From: SBAX01 sp964646605
GTDB taxonomy: Bacteria > Planctomycetota > Phycisphaerae > UBA1845
Direction: 5' to 3'
DNA length: 45,846 nucleotides
Assembly: GCA_964646605.1 (NCBI GenBank)
Contig: CAZYEX010000089.1
Span: 1-45,846, forward strand
Every line of letters begins with the position of its first letter. The first letter of the stretch is position 1. The notes beneath the pieces were generated by a model, which was not told where the DNA came from, searched no databases, and was given only the letters and a program-made list of their open reading frames with translations. Of the stretch, positions 41,294 to 45,846 are shown one piece after another. A program made the translations under genes and the position numbers.

Positions 41294-41797
41294 ATGCGCG
41301 GACTCGCAACCCTGACCCTCAGCATGTGTCTGGCCTGGAGCGTGACCAGTTGCGGAGCACTCACGGCGCCGTTTCAACCCGCCGTGTACGAGGGCGACGT
41401 GCATTGCACCGTCTACATCACCGACGCCGCGGGCGCCACCGCCCACGCACCGGTCATCACGCCCGTACAACTGACCATCGAATCAAACGGAGGAATCGCC
41501 ATCGACGGGGTCGAAGTCGTGGAAGGCGCCGAGGTCGTTCGTTCCATACCCACGGCCGACCTGGCCTTCGAGATCGTCGAGGTGACCCACGTCCGGCGCC
41601 GACTCACCGTCCGGTACGAACCGCGCCCGACGCTTCCGGGCATCGCCGTCGAAGGGGAACTGGTCGAGGAGTACCACTGGCGAGCACTTGGGATCGACGC
41701 CGCCGCCCAAGCGAATCTACTCATCCACGACGTTTCGGGAACCACGACCCTGGTCGCGGATTGTGGTGGTCGCCTCAACCGATCGGCGAACCCATAA
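41294..41797 (+). CDS. Small lipoprotein of unknown function
   Basis: A 167-residue exported protein. MRGLATLTLSMCLAWSVTSCGAL is a lipoprotein signal with lipidated Cys20. The mature part is beta-rich (VYEGDVHCTVYITDAAG, VQLTIESNGGIAIDGVEVVEG, RRLTVRYEPRP) and resembles no family I know. The ATG at 41294 was chosen because it places the signal peptide at the N-terminus. It lies 54 bases before the tRNA-Met gene. Confidence 0.65.
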   Translation: MRGLATLTLSMCLAWSVTSCGALTAPFQPAVYEGDVHCTVYITDAAGATAHAPVITPVQLTIESNGGIAIDGVEVVEGAEVVRSIPTADLAFEIVEVTHVRRRLTVRYEPRPTLPGIAVEGELVEEYHWRALGIDAAAQANLLIHDVSGTTTLVADCGGRLNRSANP

Positions 41798-41851
41798 CGG
41801 CCGTACTTCCCTTTTTTTCGCCATTTGCTATCCTGAATTCCGACTTCGCCT

Positions 41852-41925
41852 AGCGGCGTAGCTCAGTTGGTTAGAGCGTGGGATTCATAACCCCAAGGTC
41901 CCCGGTTCGACCCCGGGCGCCGCTA
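41852..41925 (+). tRNA. tRNA-Met, elongator type (anticodon CAT)
   Basis: A 74-base cloverleaf without encoded CCA. The acceptor stem is AGCGGCG with CGCCGCT and the T arm CCCGG-TTCGACC-CCGGG. The anticodon loop is TTCATAA. In the anticodon stem positions 31 and 39 are A and C, a mismatch. It lacks the initiator features of the gene at 10321-10393. A CAT anticodon could also mean tRNA-Ile with lysidine; the sequence alone does not fully exclude that. Confidence 0.88.
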
Positions 41926-42183
41926 GTCTCCAATACAGCCCTAGAATCGCGGGAAGCGTCTTGTTTTTCCGTGTTTTCTGAACGCGGCCTTTTGTCGTCA
42001 CCGTCGCGGCCTGTAAATCCGTGCGTTTCGGTGCGGGCGGTTCTTGGTCAGGGCCACGATCCGCCCGCGGTCTTTTGCCCAGCGCCGCGGCGGAGAGCCG
42101 GGCCGCTGGTGCGGCCGACAGGTCATGGATAGAATGTGGCGCCGCTCCGACCGCGGCGAACCCGATAGGGGCCTGAAGCGACG
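41926..42183. other. Gap between tRNA-Met and the bactofilin gene
   Basis: No gene seen. A ribosome-binding site for the bactofilin (AGGGG) lies about 10 bases before its ATG. Confidence 0.4.
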
Positions 42184-42594
42184 ATGTCCTCCACCTTAAC
42201 CGAGCCCGGGGCCGCGATCCGACGGGTGCGCTGCACCTATTGCGACGCCCCCGTCGAGGTCGCCCTTCGGGCGATGTCCGTCTTCTGCCCGCACTGCAAG
42301 AAGCGCCTTGTCCTGGAGGACTTCAAGATCGACCAATACTACGCTGTCCGCGAGTTTTTCACTTGCGGCGACGTGGTCGTGGAAAAGAAGGGTCACGTCG
42401 TGGCCCCGATTCGCGCCGCGAACCTCATCGTCAAGGGAAAAGTGCAAGGCAGTGTCACGGCGCGGGGACAGGTGGAGATCAAGAAAACCGGGTCGTTCAA
42501 AGGCGAACTGCAAGCTCCCTCGCTGGTGGTCGAGGCCGGCGGCGTGCTCGACGGTTTTGTCCGCATCGGCGGTCCGCGGACCGAGGCGTCGTAG
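42184..42594 (+). CDS. Bactofilin with N-terminal zinc finger
   Basis: A 136-residue protein. Residues 17-40 hold CTYC and CPHC, a zinc ribbon. Residues about 50-130 are a bactofilin domain, a right-handed beta-helix recognised by the regular short strands in GDVVVEKKGHVVAPIRAANLIVKGKVQGSVTARGQVEIKKTGSFKGELQAPSLVVEAGGVLDGFVRIG. Bactofilins polymerise into filaments that organise the cell envelope. The zinc ribbon in front is an addition seen in some relatives and may recruit partners. No peptidase or other envelope gene is next to it. Confidence 0.85.
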   Translation: MSSTLTEPGAAIRRVRCTYCDAPVEVALRAMSVFCPHCKKRLVLEDFKIDQYYAVREFFTCGDVVVEKKGHVVAPIRAANLIVKGKVQGSVTARGQVEIKKTGSFKGELQAPSLVVEAGGVLDGFVRIGGPRTEAS

Positions 42595-42670
42595 TGGGCG
42601 ACGCCTGGCCGGGGCTCGGCGGGCGCGAGATGGGGGTCACGGTCCGTCGTCCTAGCGACGGCGTCTGCAT

Positions 42671-42755
42671 TGGGCGAGGCGGGAATTGAACCCGCACGCC
42701 CCTTTCGGGGCAGGGGATTTTAAGTCCCCAGCGTCTGCCATTCCGCCACTCGCCC
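42671..42755 (-). tRNA. tRNA-Leu (anticodon TAA)
   Basis: An 85-base class II tRNA without encoded CCA. The acceptor is GGGCGAG with CTCGCCC, the anticodon stem GGGGA with TCCCC around CTTAAAA, and a long variable arm TGCCCCGAAAGGGGCG is present. This reads UUA codons. The second integrase begins 92 bases beyond its 5' end. Confidence 0.93.
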
Positions 42756-42765
42756 GATCAATGTA

Positions 42766-42788
42766 CTATCAAATTCTTCCTATCAAAT
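42766..42788. repeat. Direct repeat CTATCAAAT between tRNA-Leu and the integrase
   Basis: CTATCAAAT occurs at 42766-42774 and 42780-42788 with a 14-base period in an AT-rich block. TATAAT follows at 42804-42809. The block may hold the tRNA-Leu and integrase promoters. Confidence 0.4.
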
Positions 42789-42846
42789 CCACTTCGTTCC
42801 GATTATAATCGAGTCGGTTCTCCGATGGATGAGAGAGAGCCGAAAA

Positions 42847-44145
42847 ATGGCTGCGAAAAAGACACGAATCAAAATCGGGTTCCATTCAGGCACCGGCCAA
42901 TACCGCAAGTTCATCAAGGGCAAGATGCACTACTTCGGGTCGGACGAAAAGACCGCGCTTGCCCGGTACAGCTTCTTCCTTGAAACGAGCCTTGTCTACA
43001 AGGCCGGGTATCGTCAATTCTGCCGCGTGGACAACGGCCACATCCTGCCGATCGGTCGCACGATCGAGGAGGCAAGACGAAACCTTGCGGTGACGAATGA
43101 AACCGAGGCCGTCCCCTCATCTCCCGCACCGTTGGCCATCGTAATCAGGAAGGTTCGAGATGTCGGCGATGCCTATTGCGAATGGCTGCACCAGCACAAA
43201 CGCAGTGCCGAGTCAATCCGTGACACGGTGCGAGCCTTCCATTCGATGATATCATACCAGCCTTGCGGCGACCTTCCGATCGAACGGGTCGATAAGCACT
43301 ATTTTCTCCGTTGGCGAAATTATTGCCACCATGTCGTCGAAAGCGGAACTCGGCAGCCGACGTGGGCGAACAAGCGGCTTTCCTTCGTCAAGGCGGCGTT
43401 CAAACGATGTCAGGTCGAGTGTTGGCTCAGCATTTCGGCGTTGGCGGACACGCTCAGCCCGTTGCAGACGATTAGCGGTCCGCCAACCGAAAAGGCCGTG
43501 TTTGAACCTCACGAACTACGGATGATGATCGAGGCAGCAGACCTGTGGCTCAAGACGGCGATCATGCTGGCGATCAATACCGGAATCGGCAACAGCGACC
43601 TAGGCCGGGTGAAATGGGGGCATTTCGTCAAGAAAATGATCGGCGACAAAACGGAAACACGGTTCATAATGCCTCGCGGAAAAACCTGGGGCCGACGGCG
43701 AACACCATTATGGCCGGAAACGGTCGAGGTGTTGGAACGCTGGAAGACTGGGCGAAGCCAGAAAGGATTACCGACGGGCGAAGATGGTTTAGTTTGGACC
43801 AATCGCTACGGCACGCCGATCGTGTATTCGGCTGCATCGCCCAGCAACAAGAAATCGCTCAAGCATGGCCCCGTTGCCTTGCGTGACAATCTTTCTCCCC
43901 ACTTCTCAGCCTTGCTCGACTCCCTCGGACTACGCAAGCCGAATCTCGGCTTCTATTCAATTCGGCACAGCGGCTCGACTTGGGCGGCTGACTACGGCGA
44001 AGAAGATACGGCCGTTAAAGAAGGTAATCAGTTCTACCTAGGAAACGCGCCGGGCGAGGTTTGGAAGAACTACTCGCACGGCGTTCCACCATCGTTGCGG
44101 CGTACCATAAACGTCATACGAAAGGCACTATTTGAGAAAAAATAG
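42847..44145 (+). CDS. Planctomycete-type tyrosine recombinase with altered active site
   Basis: A 432-residue tyrosine recombinase. A basic N-terminal part and a core-binding domain (about 95-190) precede a catalytic domain. Several catalytic residues differ from the norm: the first Arg region reads NTGIGNSDLGRVKW with Asn in place of Arg, and the H-x-x-R box reads FYSIRHSG with Tyr in place of His. GNAPGEVWKNYSHG probably holds the nucleophilic Tyr. I recall a group of planctomycete integrases with such changes. The ATG at 42847 has GAGAGAGAG in front; an ATG at 42829 is also in frame. The DNA is less GC-rich than its neighbours, suggesting transfer. Confidence 0.8.
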   Translation: MAAKKTRIKIGFHSGTGQYRKFIKGKMHYFGSDEKTALARYSFFLETSLVYKAGYRQFCRVDNGHILPIGRTIEEARRNLAVTNETEAVPSSPAPLAIVIRKVRDVGDAYCEWLHQHKRSAESIRDTVRAFHSMISYQPCGDLPIERVDKHYFLRWRNYCHHVVESGTRQPTWANKRLSFVKAAFKRCQVECWLSISALADTLSPLQTISGPPTEKAVFEPHELRMMIEAADLWLKTAIMLAINTGIGNSDLGRVKWGHFVKKMIGDKTETRFIMPRGKTWGRRRTPLWPETVEVLERWKTGRSQKGLPTGEDGLVWTNRYGTPIVYSAASPSNKKSLKHGPVALRDNLSPHFSALLDSLGLRKPNLGFYSIRHSGSTWAADYGEEDTAVKEGNQFYLGNAPGEVWKNYSHGVPPSLRRTINVIRKALFEKK

Positions 44146-44322
44146 ACGGCCTTACTTGGATGGGTCGGAATCTCCGCGATCACGGCTGCCGTTAAGAGTT
44201 GTACGCCCGCGACCACGAAGATCGTTTGCCAACCTGGAATCACCAGCTTCGTCGTACGAACCTGCTCATCATTCCGTTACTCTAACGAACTCCTCGCCGG
44301 AGCTGCGACGGCGAGCTTCCCG

Positions 44323-45186
44323 TCACGCAGCGCCATCGAGTTTGTACTTTTCCGCAAGCTGCTCAATCATGGCGAGTCGAACATCGTGCGGTGTAATGTG
44401 CAGTCGATAGTTCCGTAAGGGGAATGGAAACTCGTGATGCGTCTGGTCATCCAGCAACCGCCCACCTAGGGCATCGCCACAGTTGCGAGTCGCCGTGGGG
44501 TCCTTGGGATCGGGGTTGTTCTTCAGTTCTCCCCACTGCTTGAAGAAGAACGGTACCTTCGCTTTCCAACATTGGTCGCGAATGCTGGTTGCCCACTCGC
44601 GCTTCATTGGACGAGCACGGTGACCGGATTCACCGCCGACGATGACCCAGTGGATTCCTCGAAGATCGAGAGTGCCAATATCTTCCAATAGCGGTTCGAC
44701 CGAAAGAAAGCGAGCTTTCACGTGTGCGGCCCGAAGATGGTTGATTCGGGGGAGGCCGTGTTTGCGGTTCTCCACGCTCACGCCCCACCAAATATGCTTC
44801 TCGTCAGCCGCGAACTGAAGTTGGGAGTTGAGCATGTCCCGCATTCGCTCGGATCGCTTGGTCAACACCTGATAGGTGTGGTGGTTGGCGATCTGCATGA
44901 CGCGGACTACGTCGATCACGTAATCGTCGGGTACGCCTTCATGGAACAGATCACTCATCGAGTTGACGAAGATCATCCGTGGCTTTTTCAATCGCAGCGG
45001 TTCGGGTAATTTGTGCGGAACGAGCCGAAGGTCGAACCCTTGCTCATAAGCGTTTCCGGGCACGCCGCGAAACCGTTCCGCAAAAACCCTCGCGTAGCAG
45101 TTCGCGCAACCGGGGCTAACTTCGTCGCAACCTCGCACCGGATTCCATGTCGAGTCGGTCCACTCGATCTTGGAGGGTTGGCTCAT
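44323..45186 (-). CDS. DUF5131 (phage Gp37/Gp68-like) protein
   Basis: A 287-residue protein. KIEWTDSTWNPVRGCDEVSPGCANCYARVFAERFRGVPGNAYEQGFDLRLVPHKLPEPLRLKKPRMIFVNSMSDLFHEGVPDDYV is the start of the DUF5131 family, in which the C-x-x-x-x-x-G-C-x-x-C pattern recalls a radical-SAM-like cluster site. LTKRSERM, WWGVSVENRKH and WVIVGGESGHRARPMKREW also match. The function is unknown; the family occurs in phages and often next to a three-Cys-motif partner (TcmP). No TcmP is visible here. The Met at 45186 fits the family start. The gene is convergent with the integrase. Confidence 0.85.
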   Translation of the reverse strand: MSQPSKIEWTDSTWNPVRGCDEVSPGCANCYARVFAERFRGVPGNAYEQGFDLRLVPHKLPEPLRLKKPRMIFVNSMSDLFHEGVPDDYVIDVVRVMQIANHHTYQVLTKRSERMRDMLNSQLQFAADEKHIWWGVSVENRKHGLPRINHLRAAHVKARFLSVEPLLEDIGTLDLRGIHWVIVGGESGHRARPMKREWATSIRDQCWKAKVPFFFKQWGELKNNPDPKDPTATRNCGDALGGRLLDDQTHHEFPFPLRNYRLHITPHDVRLAMIEQLAEKYKLDGAA

Positions 45187-45462
45187 GGTGGCCTGTACAC
45201 TTTCGCGTTCGACAAGAGGCCGTGGTCGTTCGGGCACACTCTCCGGGTTACTGTCCCCTTCGGTTCGCCAGAAACAGAATGAGATGAGCAGCACGCTCGC
45301 CGTTTCGCCCGACAGATTTTGCATTCGCCCCCACACTTCGAGGTGCCGTCCAAAATGGGAGCGAAGGAGCCGCGAAGCCCACCGTCGGACCGTATCGGCA
45401 GAAGGTACCGAAGCCTTGAACGTTGGGAAACTCCCTTCTCAGGTTCACGAAGGCTCTCGGAA
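45187..45462. other. Gap between DUF5131 and the small gene
   Basis: No supportable gene. The DUF5131 frame stays open for 50 codons upstream, but the translation lacks family features. Confidence 0.4.
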
Positions 45463-45708
45463 TCACGTTTCAGGATGCGATTCGGGGTTTGTAGCTGCCT
45501 GATACGGCATTACGGTCATCACTCCGAACAGTTCGAGGCAAAAGTGCGGTCGCTCGTGATCTTTGGCGAGTACCACGGCTCGGACCTCATCGGGCAGATC
45601 GTCGAGAGGAGTCTCGTCGAGCACGATGTCCTGGCCGAGTATCCAAAGGACGGAATTCCCGACAATGGCCCACCGATTCACGACTGCGGTGTAGTTAAGC
45701 GTCAGCAT
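45463..45708 (-). CDS. Small protein of unknown function
   Basis: An 81-residue acidic protein, MLTLNYTAVVNRWAIVGNSVLW followed by DIVLDETPLDDLPDEVRAVVLAKDHERPHF. I recognise no domain. AAGGAGG lies 9 bases before the ATG, one of the best ribosome-binding sites in the window, which supports it being real. It is upstream of DUF5131 on the same strand at a distance of 276 bases, so it may be part of the same mobile cargo. Confidence 0.6.
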   Translation of the reverse strand: MLTLNYTAVVNRWAIVGNSVLWILGQDIVLDETPLDDLPDEVRAVVLAKDHERPHFCLELFGVMTVMPYQAATNPESHPET

Positions 45709-45846
45709 CTTTCCAAGCCTCCTTTTCGTTCGCTTTCCCTTCCCGTGGCCTGTGTGCCACTACATGGCACTTCCAGGTGCTTCGCTTCAAGTTCCGTCTA
45801 CTTCGATCAAACGAGATGGGCCGGTGTGCGTACGGTGCAACCGGCA

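Noticed and set aside
45248..45466. 72-residue minus-strand frame between DUF5131 and the 81-residue gene
   Set aside because: No ribosome-binding site, no family features and a composition like the neighbouring non-coding DNA.

Overview
The window is high-GC bacterial DNA, most probably from a member of the Planctomycetota (Phycisphaerae-like). The main evidence is a secreted multihaem cytochrome that ends in a dockerin-type calcium-binding repeat pair (20714-22561), a layout common in that phylum. Supporting signs are a bactofilin with a zinc finger, a planctomycete-type degenerate tyrosine recombinase, many hairpin repeats, and a short repeat inside nadA that I recall from planctomycete genomes. 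All calls come from reading the sequence; no database was searched.

Left region, 1 to about 10,340, is mobile DNA. A leftward operon encodes an ArdC-like antirestriction metalloprotease, a zinc-ribbon protein and a clamp-loader-like AAA+ ATPase, followed by a serine recombinase cut by the window edge. After a repeat-rich gap come a SEC-C protein, a 706-residue protein of unknown function, and a tightly coupled rightward operon: two excisionase-type DNA-binding proteins, an unknown protein, a RepA-like ATPase, a Cro/XRE-type protein and a tyrosine integrase. The integrase reading frame runs into the 3' end of an initiator tRNA-Met gene, which is the likely integration site.

Centre, 10,800-22,600, holds the main find: a nine-gene respiratory operon. 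It starts with an Rrf2-family Fe-S regulator. Then come a fused dihaem cytochrome c/haem-b gamma subunit, a Tat-exported molybdopterin alpha subunit, a small conserved-looking protein, a haemerythrin, an iron-sulfur beta subunit, a TorD-like chaperone, a cysteine-containing protein I do not recognise, and a pentahaem cytochrome with a dockerin. Alpha and beta resemble nitrite oxidoreductase/nitrate reductase of the type II DMSO-reductase family, with the active site predicted outside the cytoplasmic membrane. The substrate cannot be settled from sequence alone.

Right region, 22,600-45,846, is mainly chromosomal housekeeping and envelope genes: an orphan topoisomerase VI A subunit, a GNAT acetyltransferase, a glycine-rich lipoprotein beside an FHA-sigma region 4 protein, pilT, an amidohydrolase with its TetR regulator, nadA, a beta-propeller protein, an MFS transporter, a DUF2071 protein and a bactofilin. 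It is broken by a hairpin-rich island next to a truncated IS1182-type transposase (30,645-32,900). tRNA-Met and tRNA-Leu genes follow. The right end, from tRNA-Leu onward, looks acquired: a second integrase, a DUF5131 protein and a small unknown gene.
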